Of a stretch of DNA of 64,000 nucleotides, positions 46,209 through 54,986 are shown piece after piece. Every line of letters starts with the position of its first letter. Position 1 is the first letter of the stretch. Under the pieces are notes generated by a model. The model was given only the letters and a program-made list of their open reading frames with translations, had not been told where the DNA came from and did no database searches. The translations under genes and the position numbers were made by a program. Source of the DNA: Serpens gallinarum (GTDB lineage Bacteria; Pseudomonadota; Gammaproteobacteria; Pseudomonadales; Pseudomonadaceae); contig NZ_JACSQG010000002.1 of NCBI RefSeq assembly GCF_014836765.1, forward strand, positions 62,001-126,000. Reading direction: 5' to 3'.

Positions 46209-46231
46209 TTCCTGCTTCTGGTGTTACTGTC

Positions 46232-47188
46232 GTGCTGCTACGTCTGTCCGTTTGCCTGCTGTTGTGCCTGTGCTCCCTAGTCGTGCGTGCCGAATCGGTG
46301 TTGCTGACCAGCATCAAACCCCTGCAGCTGATTGCCGCAGCGGTGCAGGACGGCGTCGGCACGCCTGACGTGCTACTGCCTGCTGGAGCCTCGGCGCACC
46401 ATTATGCGCTGCGCCCCTCCGACCTGCGGCGCATTGACACGGCGCAGTTGTTTTACTGGGTCGGCCCGGACCTGGAAACCTTCCTGACGCGCGTGGTCGA
46501 CAACCGTCGTGCACCGAGCCTGGCCGTGCAGACCTTGCCTGGCCTGCAGTTGCGCCATTTCGGCGAGACCCTGGAAGAGCACGCCGCGCATGCCGGTCAC
46601 GATGAGCATCATGGCGATCATCACCCTTCTGCTGATCCGCACCACGAGCATGATCATGACCATCGGCCCGGCAGTCTGGATGCCCACCTGTGGCTGCTGC
46701 CGGCCAATGCGCGGCTGATCGCCGCACGCATGGCGAGCGATCTGGCCAGTGTCGATCCTGCCAACGCGGCACACTATCAGGCCAATCTGCGGGCCTTCCA
46801 GAAGCGTCTCGATGTGCTCGACCAGCGCCTGCTTACACGCCTGGCACCGTTGGCCGGCAAGCCGTACTTCGTCTTCCACGAGGCCTATGATTATTTTGAG
46901 TCCGCCTACGGCCTGCGCCATCTCGGTGTCTTCAGCCTCGGTGAGGTCCAGCCGGGGGCCCGGCATGTGGCGGCGATGCGTGAGCGTCTGCAGCAGGCCG
47001 GTGCTGCCTGCTTGTTCAACGAGCCGCCGCAGCGTCCGCGCCTGGCCGAAACCTTGACCGCCGGCCTGCCGGTGCGCCTGGCCGAACTGGACGCCATGGG
47101 TGACGGTCTGAAGCCGGACGCCAACGGTTATGAACGGTTGCTAGGTAACCTTGGCGAGCAGTTGGCCAGCTGTCTGGAAACCCTTTAA
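46232..47188 (+). CDS. znuA: Periplasmic zinc-binding protein
   Basis: The 318-residue cluster 9 binding protein has a signal peptide and zinc ligands in the family positions (GASAHHYALRPSD; HLWLLPANA; FHEAYDYFE). The histidine-rich loop HAGHDEHHGDHHPSADPHHEHDHDH (about residues 118-145) distinguishes zinc from manganese receptors. The start is probably the GTG at 46232, without a strong ribosome-binding site, so it is tentative. It is transcribed divergently from zur. Confidence 0.95.
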   Translation: MLLRLSVCLLLCLCSLVVRAESVLLTSIKPLQLIAAAVQDGVGTPDVLLPAGASAHHYALRPSDLRRIDTAQLFYWVGPDLETFLTRVVDNRRAPSLAVQTLPGLQLRHFGETLEEHAAHAGHDEHHGDHHPSADPHHEHDHDHRPGSLDAHLWLLPANARLIAARMASDLASVDPANAAHYQANLRAFQKRLDVLDQRLLTRLAPLAGKPYFVFHEAYDYFESAYGLRHLGVFSLGEVQPGARHVAAMRERLQQAGAACLFNEPPQRPRLAETLTAGLPVRLAELDAMGDGLKPDANGYERLLGNLGEQLASCLETL

Positions 47189-47358
47189 TTGATGCTGTGC
47201 GTGAAGCATTCGGCGCTCTAGCTAACTAGCAATTGTGGTTTTCTGCCAGTTTCACTACAACATACGGGATTTGTCGGGGCTTTCCAGATTCGCCAACGGG
47301 TTTATTTGGCGTACAATCGCGCCCTTTTTTTACACCCTTCGTTACGAGGATGTGCAGC

Positions 47359-49509
47359 ATGGCGAAGACGGACGGGCCGATCGCGGCAGACACCAAACAG
47401 ACCACGGGCCTTGCCTTGCAACCGGCTTCCGAGGACATCTGGGCGCAGAAGTACCGCCTGACTGACAAAGACGGCACGCCGATCGACGCCGACGTTGACG
47501 CCACCTGGCAACGGGTCGCCCGCGCCTTGGCGGAAGTCGAGCCCGAGTCGCAGCGCGAACACTGGAACGAGCAGTTCCTCTGGGCCCTGCGCAACGGCGC
47601 GATTCCCGCCGGTCGGATCATTTCCAATGCCGGCGCGCTGGAGTACAAGCCGGCAACCTCGACCATCAACTGCACGGTTTCGGCGACCATTCGCGACTCG
47701 ATGGACGATATTCTCGGCAAGGTCCACGAAGCCGGGCTGACCCTCAAGGCCGGTTGCGGCATCGGTTATGAATTCAGCACCCTGCGTCCGCGCGGCTCGT
47801 TCGTGTCCGGCGCCGGCGCGCACACCAGCGGGCCGCTGTCGTTCATGGATATCTTCGACAAGATGTGCTTTACCGTCAGCTCCGCGGGCGGTCGGCGCGG
47901 CGCGCAGATGGGCACCTTCGACGTCGGTCATCCCGACGTGCGCGAATTCATCCGTGCCAAGCGTGAAGACGGCCGGCTGCGCCAGTTCAACCTGAGCCTG
48001 CTGATCACCGACGAATTCATGCAGGCGGTGGAAAACGACGGCGATTGGCCGCTGGTCTTCCCGGTCCACCAGAAGGAACAGGCCGACCTGGATCTGAATG
48101 ATCCGGCCCAGGTGATCTGGCGCGAATGGCCGGTGCACGACGAGTACATCGTGCGCGAAGACGGCCTGGTGGCTTGCCGGATCTACGGCACCCTGCGCGC
48201 CCGCCATCTGTGGGACATGATCATGGTGTCCACCTATGACTTCGCCGAACCGGGCTTCATCCTGATCGATCGGGTCAACCAACTGAACAACAACTGGTGG
48301 TGCGAGGCGATTCGCGCGACCAATCCGTGTGGCGAGCAGCCCCTGCCGCCCTACGGCTCCTGCCTGCTCGGCTCGATCAACCTGACCGGTTTCGTGCAGA
48401 ACCCGTTCGGCGCCGACGCCCGCTTCGACTGGGATAAGTACCGCAAGGTGGTGCGTATCTTCACCCGTATGCTGGACAACGTGGTGGAAATCAACGGCCT
48501 GCCGCTGGAACAGCAGCGTCACGAGATCACCCACAAGCGCCGTCATGGCATGGGCTTTTTGGGCCTGGGCTCGACCCTGACGCTGTTGAAGATGCGCTAC
48601 GGTAGCCCCGAAGCCTGCGTGTTCACTGAGGAAGTGGCGCGTGAAATGGCGCTGGTTGGCTGGGAAGAGGCGCTGGAGCTATCCCGTGAAAAGGGTCCGG
48701 CACCTTTGCTGGCCGAGGAGTTCGACGTCACCGCTGAGATGCTGCGCAAGCGTCCGGAAATGGCCGAGGATGGCTACAAAATCGGCGACAAGGTGCCCGG
48801 TCGGGTGCTGCACGCCAAATACTCGCGCTACATGCAGCGCCTGGCCGAATACGCGCCGGAGCTGATCGAGGCGCTGGCCGAACAGGGCGCGCGCTTTACT
48901 CACCACAGCTCCATCGCGCCCACCGGCACCATCAGCCTGAGCCTGGCCAACAACGCCTCCAACGGTATCGAGCCGAGCTTTGCCCATCATTACTCGCGCA
49001 ACGTGATTCGCCCCGGGCGCAAGGCCAAGGAAAAGGTCGAGGTGTTCAGCTACGAGCTGCTCGCCTACCGCGCGTTGGTCAATGCCCAGGCCAAGCCGGA
49101 CAGCCAGGATCCGGCCAAACAGTTGCCGGCTTATTTCGTCAGCGCCGATGACATCACCCCAACTCAGCACGTGGATATCCAGGCTGCGGCGCAGAAGTGG
49201 GTCGACTCGTCGATCTCCAAGACGGCCAACGTGCCGACGGATTACCCCTTCGAAGCGTTCAAGGATATCTACCGCTACGCCTGGCGTCAGGGGCTCAAGG
49301 GCTGCACCACCTTCCGTTTCAACCCGGCGGCGTTCCAGGGCGTGCTGGTCAAGGAAGCCGATCTGCAGAACACCCTGTACCGCTTCGAGCTGGAAGACGG
49401 CAGCGTGGTCGAACTGCGCGGCAATGAAGAGGTGGAATACGACGGGGAGGTGAACACGGCCGCCAACCTGTTCGATGCCCTCAAAGAAGGCTACTACGGC
49501 AAGTACTAA
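47359..49509 (+). CDS. nrdJa: Adenosylcobalamin-dependent ribonucleotide reductase, large part (NrdJa)
   Basis: The 716-residue class II ribonucleotide reductase makes deoxyribonucleotides using a B12-derived radical. The barrel is recognisable by ISNAGALEYKPATSTINCTVS (Cys105), TLKAGCGIGYEFSTLRP and NPCGEQPLPPYGSCLLGSINL (Cys324 and Cys335), with PTGTISL-type later motifs (here IAPTGTISLSLANN). It lacks the C-terminal cysteine tail, which is encoded separately in nrdJb. The ATG at 47359 follows GAGGA; upstream codons are improbable. It corresponds to PA5497. Confidence 0.96.
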   Translation: MAKTDGPIAADTKQTTGLALQPASEDIWAQKYRLTDKDGTPIDADVDATWQRVARALAEVEPESQREHWNEQFLWALRNGAIPAGRIISNAGALEYKPATSTINCTVSATIRDSMDDILGKVHEAGLTLKAGCGIGYEFSTLRPRGSFVSGAGAHTSGPLSFMDIFDKMCFTVSSAGGRRGAQMGTFDVGHPDVREFIRAKREDGRLRQFNLSLLITDEFMQAVENDGDWPLVFPVHQKEQADLDLNDPAQVIWREWPVHDEYIVREDGLVACRIYGTLRARHLWDMIMVSTYDFAEPGFILIDRVNQLNNNWWCEAIRATNPCGEQPLPPYGSCLLGSINLTGFVQNPFGADARFDWDKYRKVVRIFTRMLDNVVEINGLPLEQQRHEITHKRRHGMGFLGLGSTLTLLKMRYGSPEACVFTEEVAREMALVGWEEALELSREKGPAPLLAEEFDVTAEMLRKRPEMAEDGYKIGDKVPGRVLHAKYSRYMQRLAEYAPELIEALAEQGARFTHHSSIAPTGTISLSLANNASNGIEPSFAHHYSRNVIRPGRKAKEKVEVFSYELLAYRALVNAQAKPDSQDPAKQLPAYFVSADDITPTQHVDIQAAAQKWVDSSISKTANVPTDYPFEAFKDIYRYAWRQGLKGCTTFRFNPAAFQGVLVKEADLQNTLYRFELEDGSVVELRGNEEVEYDGEVNTAANLFDALKEGYYGKY

Positions 49510-49523
49510 GACACCGAATTGAT

Positions 49524-49548
49524 GCCGGGTCGCCGTCAGCGACCCGGC
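49524..49548 (+). other. GC-rich hairpin between nrdJa and nrdJb
   Basis: A 10-bp stem GCCGGGTCGC/GCGACCCGGC with a 5-nt loop sits in the 54-base gap between the genes. It has no T-run, so it is more likely an mRNA processing or stabilising structure than a terminator. Confidence 0.5.
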
Positions 49549-49563
49549 CGGAGAACACCTGCA

Positions 49564-50337
49564 ATGACTGTCAAGATTGAACAACGCATCAAAGGCTTTA
49601 AGGTCATCGACGAGGCTCTGGAGCGTCCCGCGCCAGCGCCTGTCACCCCGGCAGCCCCAGTGGCGCCTGTCGCCACTGTCGCGGCCGCGCCTGCAGCCGT
49701 ACTTGCAGCCGCGCCTGCACCCGCACTGGCAGCCGCACCCAAGGTGGTGGAAATGGACGAAACCCTGCAGCGTCCGGAAACGCTGATCGGTGTGACTTAC
49801 AAAATCAAATCGCCGCTGTTCGAGCATGCCCTGTACGTAACGGTCAACGACATTGTGCTCAACGCCGGCACGCCTTACGAGCAGCGCCGTCCGTTCGAGA
49901 TCTTCATCAACTCGAAGAACATGGATCACTTCCAGTGGATCGTCGCACTCACCCGGATCATGTCCGCGGTGTTCCGCAAGGGTGGTGACTGCACCTTCAT
50001 GGTTGAGGAGCTCAAGGCCGTATTCGACCCGCGTGGCGGCTATCTGAAGAAGGGCGGCGTGTACATGCCGTCGATCGTCGCCGAGATCGGCGGTGTGGTG
50101 GAGCGTCACCTGATCAGCATCGGCATGCTCGAAGGCCAGGCGCTAGACGAAAGCCAGCGCCTATACCTGGCGGAAAAACGCGCCGCCTACGAAGCCAGCC
50201 AGGGCGCCAATAAGCTGGAACCGGGCGACGGCTTCCCGGCCGGCGCGCAGTTGTGCGGCACGTGCAACACCCAGGCGGTGGTGCAGATGGACGGCTGTGC
50301 CACCTGCCTGAACTGCGGGCATTCGAAGTGCGGCTAG
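49564..50337 (+). CDS. nrdJb: Adenosylcobalamin-dependent ribonucleotide reductase, C-terminal part (NrdJb)
   Basis: The 257-residue second component of the split class II reductase has a homology domain (about 70-215) and a C-terminal zinc/redox tail with CGTCNTQAVVQMDGCATCLNCGHSKCG-type cysteines (four CxxC-like pairs) for reactivation by thioredoxin. Residues 22-60 are an Ala/Pro-rich linker. The ATG at 49564 follows CGGAG. It ends before the flagellar cluster. Confidence 0.93.
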   Translation: MTVKIEQRIKGFKVIDEALERPAPAPVTPAAPVAPVATVAAAPAAVLAAAPAPALAAAPKVVEMDETLQRPETLIGVTYKIKSPLFEHALYVTVNDIVLNAGTPYEQRRPFEIFINSKNMDHFQWIVALTRIMSAVFRKGGDCTFMVEELKAVFDPRGGYLKKGGVYMPSIVAEIGGVVERHLISIGMLEGQALDESQRLYLAEKRAAYEASQGANKLEPGDGFPAGAQLCGTCNTQAVVQMDGCATCLNCGHSKCG

Positions 50338-50410
50338 CAAACGCGTGAGGTATGCGCGCCGGCAGTACGCCTGCCGGTGCCTGCATAGCGAGTCACGGTG
50401 CGCATCTGGA

Positions 50411-50547
50411 AGGGGCGAATTCATTCGCCTGACACACGCCCTCTAGACCACGCAGCGGATGCGACAGATTCAAGGCATTCAGCCGCGTAGTACGTAGCAA
50501 CCCTGTAGGCGCCAGAAGTCTCGGTGCCAGGCGAATGAATCGCCCCT
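50411..50547. repeat. Inverted pair of REP hairpins (BIME-like)
   Basis: AGGGGCGAATTCATTCGCCTG at 50411-50431 and its near-complement at 50528-50547 flank about 95 bases. Each arm is itself a palindrome (CGAAT...ATTCG), so this is two REP units in opposite orientation. It marks the junction between nrdJb and the flagellar cluster. The rest of this 250-base gap has no gene. Confidence 0.8.
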
Positions 50548-50590
50548 ACAACACAGGGTGCAATGTCTGGGAGAAACGTTTGAGGCGTGC

Positions 50591-51034
50591 CTAGTAGTCC
50601 TGCTGGCCGTACAGCGCAGTGCCGTCGCCGGTGCCGCTGAGCAGCTGGTTGAGAATGTCGTTGTGCATGGCCAGCAAGCGGCCGTTGCGCTCGTTGCGCT
50701 GGCGGCAATCGCGTACCGCCTGGCCCAGTTGCTGCCATTGGCTGCGTACTGTTTCACCCTGAGTGGCGGGATAGGCATCGAGCAGGCGCTGCATCCCTTC
50801 CGGGTCGGCAGTCAGGCCGAAGGCGCGCAATACTTTGCCCCGGCGTGCACTGCACTCAGCCAAGGCGTTCAGGCAGGGCTCGATGCGCTGATTCAGCTGC
50901 TCGATGGCCAGGGTATCGCGCTCCAGCAGGCGCTCGTGAAGCTCATCCAGCAAGCTCTGCAGCTGGCCATACGTCTTCAGGTCGGCGGCGATGTCAGCCG
51001 CGACCACAGCCAGCAATTTATCTTTCTGACTCAC
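50591..51034 (-). CDS. flgN: FlgN-family flagellar chaperone
   Basis: The 147-residue helical protein is predicted to be the export chaperone for hook-filament junction proteins (FlgK/FlgL). It has the long helix pair of FlgN (about 5-60 and 95-135) with the typical LLELHERLLERD-like region (here LLDELHERLLERDTLAIEQLNQRIEP). The GTG start at 51034 overlaps the flgM stop (GTGA). It is the last gene of the minus-strand flagellar genes. Confidence 0.82.
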   Translation of the reverse strand: MSQKDKLLAVVAADIAADLKTYGQLQSLLDELHERLLERDTLAIEQLNQRIEPCLNALAECSARRGKVLRAFGLTADPEGMQRLLDAYPATQGETVRSQWQQLGQAVRDCRQRNERNGRLLAMHNDILNQLLSGTGDGTALYGQQDY

Positions 51035-51312
51035 TGATCTTTGCCGTTGTGATAAGCGCGCATGCTCGCTGCCAGCGCCTCGGGGTCGAGGGAGATCTCG
51101 CCGCGCTGCAGGGCTTGCTTGATTTGCTCGACCTTGTCCAAGTCAACTTCGGGCAGCGCGCGCAGGTTGTCTTGCAGGGATTCCAGGCTCAGTTGTGGCG
51201 CGCCGGCGATGTGTCGCTCACGTTTGCCGGCCGACGGAGCTTGCGTGCGCTGAGCGCTGGTGCCGTCGATGCCGGTGATTGCGGCGGGCTTGAGGGAGCG
51301 GCTGATTTCCAT
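51031..51312 (-). CDS. flgM: Anti-sigma factor FlgM
   Basis: The 93-residue small protein inhibits the flagellar sigma28. The N-terminal half is disordered and basic; the C-terminal sigma-binding region (about 48-90, VDLDKVEQIKQALQRGEISLDPEALAASM) fits FlgM. The start at 51312 (MEISRSLKP) has a GGA site; a TTG four codons upstream is possible. It precedes flgN and is separated from fliJ by 156 bases. Confidence 0.88.
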   Translation of the reverse strand: MEISRSLKPAAITGIDGTSAQRTQAPSAGKRERHIAGAPQLSLESLQDNLRALPEVDLDKVEQIKQALQRGEISLDPEALAASMRAYHNGKDQ

Positions 51313-51400
51313 GATGGTTTCCAAACTCGGGGGGCCTTACGCCATAAAGGCGACAGGTATAGGGTAAAACTTAAACCCCATGTTGCCCAAAACGTCACAA

Positions 51401-51415
51401 AGCCGTCGAACGGCT
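51401..51415 (-). terminator. Weak hairpin between fliJ and flgM
   Basis: A 6-bp stem AGCCGT/ACGGCT lies downstream of the fliJ stop (minus strand). The T-run is poor, so termination is uncertain. Confidence 0.3.
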
Positions 51416-51468
51416 GTTTTATCGCCCCCGGGATGATGCCTGAATGACGATCGCTTGGCGCTGGCGCG

Positions 51469-51894
51469 TCAAATTCCGGCGTTGCGCCACCAGGCTTGTG
51501 CCGCCAGGCCGTCCTGAATTTTCTGCTCCTGGCGCGTCAGGGTCAGCTGCCATTCGTCGACCTTGCCGTCGATGAACTGCTCCAGCACCTTCTCGTTGCG
51601 CATGGCCTTCATTAGATCGCCCTGCAGGCGGGCAAGGTTTTGCTCGGCAACCTCCAGTTCGCGACGTTGCAGGTCGAGCATCTTGTAGAGGGTGCTTTTG
51701 TACTGCTGCTGATTGTCACGCTGCAGCGCGGTGTTGCCGTGCACCTGGTACTCGCACAGCTTGCCCAGGCCGGTGATGTTATTGCGGTAGCGCTGGCACA
51801 GGTTGCGCTGGTACTGCACGCGGCCAAGCAGTTCGTTCACCCGTGTGCGGCGCAGGGACGAGAGCTTGGACAGGGTTGAGAGGTAGTCTTTCAT
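51469..51894 (-). CDS. fliJ: Flagellar export protein FliJ (lateral type)
   Basis: The 141-residue protein is predicted to be an alpha-helical coiled coil of the export ATPase complex (FliH-FliI-FliJ). It escorts chaperones to the export gate. Sequence is rich in charged heptads (LGKLCEYQVHGN, MLDLQRRELEVAEQNLARLQGDLMKAMRNEKVLE). It overlaps fliI by ATGA (51891-51894) as the last gene of this operon. Its identification rests on position as well as length and helicity. Confidence 0.85.
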   Translation of the reverse strand: MKDYLSTLSKLSSLRRTRVNELLGRVQYQRNLCQRYRNNITGLGKLCEYQVHGNTALQRDNQQQYKSTLYKMLDLQRRELEVAEQNLARLQGDLMKAMRNEKVLEQFIDGKVDEWQLTLTRQEQKIQDGLAAQAWWRNAGI

Positions 51895-53222
51895 CCGCGA
51901 TTCCCCAGAAGCTGCTGCAAGGACGCGACGCTGCTGGCCAGGTCGGCTTCCTGGCTGGTTTCCTGACGCAGAAAGCGTTCGATGTTCGGCGCCAGTTGCA
52001 CGGCGCGGTCGGTCTTGGCGTCCATGCCTGGCACGTAACCACCCAGTGGAATCAGTTCGCGAATTTTCTCGTAGGTGCTGTACAGCTCCTTGAGCTGGCG
52101 CGCCGCGCCGCGATGGGCCGGCTCGCTGACCTGGGGCATGCAGCGGCTGACCGAGGCGCCGATGTCGATTGCCGGGTAGTGGCCGTTCTCGGCCAGTTTG
52201 CGCGACAGCACGATGTGTCCGTCGAGAATCGCCCGCGCGCAGTCGACGATCGGGTCCTGCTGGTCATCGCCTTCGGCCAGCACGGTGTAGATGGCGCTCA
52301 GACTGCCGGTGGCGGCTTCACCGTTGCCGGCGCTTTCCACCAGCTCGGGCAGCATGCCGAACACCGACGGCGGGTAGCCCTTGGTGGCCGGCGGCTCACC
52401 GAGAGCCAGGGCGATTTCGCGCTGGGCCATGGCGTAGCGGGTCAGCGAATCAACCAGCAGCAGCACGTCCTTGCCCTGGTCGCGAAAATACGCGGCGATG
52501 CTGTGGCACAAATCGGCGGCCTTCAGGCGCATCAGTGGCGACTCGTTGGCCGGCGCCACCACCACGACGGCCTTGCGCAAGCCTTCCTCGCCCAACGAAT
52601 GCAGGAGGAATTCCTGCACTTCACGACCGCGTTCGCCGATCAGCCCAACCACCACCACATCGGCCTTGGTCTGCCGGGTGATCATGCCCAGCAGCACGCT
52701 CTTGCCTACCCCGCTGCCGGCGAACAGCCCGACGCGCTGGCCCTTGCCCAGGGTCAGCATGGCGTTGATGGCGCGCACGCCGACGTCCAGCGGTTCTTCC
52801 ACCGGGCGGCGGCGCAGCGGGTGAATCGGTGCCGGTGACGGCGGTAGTGGAACTTCGCCGGTGAGCTTGCCAAGGGTGTCCAGCGGCTCGCCCAAGGCGT
52901 TGAGCACGCGGCCGAGCCAGGAATCATCGATGCGCAGACGTGCTTCGTCGCGAATCGGGAATACCCGCGCACCGGTGGCCAGGCCCAGCGGTTTCTTGAA
53001 CGGCATCAGGTAGGTGATGTCGCGGTTGAAGCCCACCACCTGTGCTTCCAACAGGCTGCCGTCGGCCTGTTCGATATAGCAGCGCTGGCCGGTCTGTTGC
53101 TGGCAGCCGAGACTTTCCAATATCAACCCGGAGACACGCACGAGGCGGCCGCTGACCTTGGCCAGTTGCACGCTGTCGAGCGAACGCAGGGCTTCGTCGA
53201 GGGCTGCGGTATCCAGCAGCAT
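51891..53222 (-). CDS. fliI: Flagellum-specific ATPase FliI
   Basis: The 443-residue ATPase of the export apparatus has Walker A AGSGVGKS at 168-175, the GLIGERGREVQEF segment, Walker B VLLLVDSLTRYA and the YPPSVFGMLPELVESAG motif. The FliI-type N-terminal beta-barrel is residues 20-90. The ATG at 53222 was chosen since the longer frame contains unrelated codons. It overlaps fliJ and lies 7 bases from fliH. Confidence 0.96.
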   Translation of the reverse strand: MLLDTAALDEALRSLDSVQLAKVSGRLVRVSGLILESLGCQQQTGQRCYIEQADGSLLEAQVVGFNRDITYLMPFKKPLGLATGARVFPIRDEARLRIDDSWLGRVLNALGEPLDTLGKLTGEVPLPPSPAPIHPLRRRPVEEPLDVGVRAINAMLTLGKGQRVGLFAGSGVGKSVLLGMITRQTKADVVVVGLIGERGREVQEFLLHSLGEEGLRKAVVVVAPANESPLMRLKAADLCHSIAAYFRDQGKDVLLLVDSLTRYAMAQREIALALGEPPATKGYPPSVFGMLPELVESAGNGEAATGSLSAIYTVLAEGDDQQDPIVDCARAILDGHIVLSRKLAENGHYPAIDIGASVSRCMPQVSEPAHRGAARQLKELYSTYEKIRELIPLGGYVPGMDAKTDRAVQLAPNIERFLRQETSQEADLASSVASLQQLLGNRG

Positions 53223-53229
53223 GGCGGCC

Positions 53230-53934
53230 TTAGGCCTCGACCTGGAGGTGGTCGGCCAACGTGTCCAGGCAGGCGTCGAGCCGTTGCTGGCAACCCACGT
53301 CGACTTCGCTTTGCGCGGTGACCACGCGGCATTCGCCCAGGGCCAGGCGCTCGTCGGGGACCAGACGCCAGGCGCTGGCGCGCTCCGGGCTGATGCTCTT
53401 GATGCGCGCGCACTCTTCCGGGTTGAGCAGGATCTGCACCTCATCGGCTTCATCCGGCAGGCTGCTCAGCACTTCTTCGGCCAGGGTGAGCATCTGCGCG
53501 GGGTTGAGGGTCAACTCGCAACGGATGACCTGCTTGGCGACCTTGGCGACCAGTTCCAGCAGCTGCTCGCGGCGGCCCTGTTCGAACGTGGCCACGGCGC
53601 TGTCGAACTCGGCAATCATCCGCTCCAACGGGGCGCTGGCGGCTTCAAAGTGAGTGCGGCCCTGAATGCGGCCTTCTTCCAGACCTTTGGTCAGGCCTTC
53701 TTGCAGGCCGCGTTCGTAACCGTCGGCGTGGCCGGCTTCGGTGCCTTGGGCCAGGCCTTCCTGATAGCCGCGTTCCTGGCCTTGTTGATAACCGTCGGCC
53801 AGCGCGCGTTGCAACGCAGCCGGATCGCTGTGCAGTTGCTCCTGCACGTCGGCGCTCACCGCGGCGCGGCTACGCGGCGGAAAGCGGTAGACGCGCCAGG
53901 CGCGTCCGCCGTCCTTGATCACTCGTACCGTCAT
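53230..53934 (-). CDS. fliH: Flagellar assembly protein FliH
   Basis: The 234-residue regulator of FliI contains the GxxxG-type helical repeat (about 48-92, DGYQQGQERGYQEGLAQGTE and following), a family hallmark. The C-terminal domain (about 110-225) binds FliI. The ATG at 53934 has GGTGAG. It lies between fliG and fliI. Confidence 0.9.
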   Translation of the reverse strand: MTVRVIKDGGRAWRVYRFPPRSRAAVSADVQEQLHSDPAALQRALADGYQQGQERGYQEGLAQGTEAGHADGYERGLQEGLTKGLEEGRIQGRTHFEAASAPLERMIAEFDSAVATFEQGRREQLLELVAKVAKQVIRCELTLNPAQMLTLAEEVLSSLPDEADEVQILLNPEECARIKSISPERASAWRLVPDERLALGECRVVTAQSEVDVGCQQRLDACLDTLADHLQVEA

Positions 53935-53942
53935 GCGCTCAC

Positions 53943-54986
53943 CTATTCGACCGTCTGTTCACGGAACAACTGGATCTGCAGCTCGCCATCGGCGGCCATT
54001 TCGCGGACCACGCTCATGATGTCCTTGCGCACTTGCTCGACGCGGCTCAGCGGTACCGGGCCCTGGCGGCGCTTGATGGATTCCATCTGCTGCGCCTGGC
54101 GACGTGGCATGGCGTTCTGGATGGCCTTGACCAGCTCGGGCTCGGCGCCTTTGAGGGCCACCACCCACTCGTCCAGCGGTACCGCTTCGAGCAGTACCAG
54201 AAGCACTTCCTGGCTTTGCCGGGCGAGGATGAAGAAGTCGTACATCTCGTCTTCGATCTTCTCCACCAGCGTCTCGTCGTGAGCGCGCAGCATTTCGAAC
54301 ATCTGCATGCGGTCGCCCTTGAAGCGGTTCATGATGTCCGCCGCCTGCTTGATGCCGCGCACCTGCGAGCCCTGGGTGGACAGCACGCTGAGACTGCGCT
54401 CGATCAGTTGCTCCAGTTCGGCGATCACATCGCCGTTGATCTCGCTGAGGTTGGCGATGCGGTACAGCAGGTCGTCCTGCTGCTCGACGGGCAGCGCCTC
54501 AAGCACGTCGGTGGCCATGTTCGGCGGCAGGAAGGCGATGAACACCGCCTGCATCTGCGCGTGTTCCTTAGCGATCAAGGCGGCGAACTGGCGCGGGTCC
54601 AGCCATTCCAGCCGGGACATCTTGGCGCGGATCTCCTCGCCGTAGATGCTATCCAGCAGGGTGCGAGTGATGTCGCCGCCCAGCGCCTTGCTGAGCATGC
54701 CGGCCAGATAGGTGCGGCTGGCGCCCTTGATGCTGCTCTGCTCCTTGTAATCGCCGAAGAAGCGTTCGATCACTTCGTTGACCGTGGGCAGCTTGACGTT
54801 GGACAGGCGCGCCATGGCCTGACTGATGGCAATGATTTCCTCGCGGGTGAAGTGCTTGAGCACCCCGGCCGCCGCCTCGTCACCCATGCTCAGCATGAGG
54901 ATCGCCGCCTGCTCGATGGAACTGGGCGTGTCGCCGGAAATCACCCGGCTTTTGACTTCGGTGCTGTCGCTGGTTGGCGTGCTCAT
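53943..54986 (-). CDS. fliG: Flagellar motor switch protein FliG
   Basis: The 347-residue C-ring protein couples ion flow to rotation. It has the N-, M- and C-domain layout: N-domain start SSIEQAAILMLSMGDEAAA, EHAQMQAVFIAFLPP (EHPQ-like) and C-terminal helices with charged residues that contact the stator. The ATG at 54986 overlaps fliF (ATGA). A second FliG in the genome is expected for the polar flagellum. Confidence 0.96.
   Translation of the reverse strand: MSTPTSDSTEVKSRVISGDTPSSIEQAAILMLSMGDEAAAGVLKHFTREEIIAISQAMARLSNVKLPTVNEVIERFFGDYKEQSSIKGASRTYLAGMLSKALGGDITRTLLDSIYGEEIRAKMSRLEWLDPRQFAALIAKEHAQMQAVFIAFLPPNMATDVLEALPVEQQDDLLYRIANLSEINGDVIAELEQLIERSLSVLSTQGSQVRGIKQAADIMNRFKGDRMQMFEMLRAHDETLVEKIEDEMYDFFILARQSQEVLLVLLEAVPLDEWVVALKGAEPELVKAIQNAMPRRQAQQMESIKRRQGPVPLSRVEQVRKDIMSVVREMAADGELQIQLFREQTVE

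Noticed and set aside
47189-47358. Possible cobalamin riboswitch before the B12-dependent reductase
   Set aside because: The 170-base leader is too short and lacks the conserved B12-box and stems; only a small CGCCAA/TTGGCG inverted repeat is seen.
48679-50109. A 476-codon minus-strand frame across nrdJa/nrdJb
   Set aside because: Antisense to two well-supported reductase genes and low in recognizable features; shadow frame.
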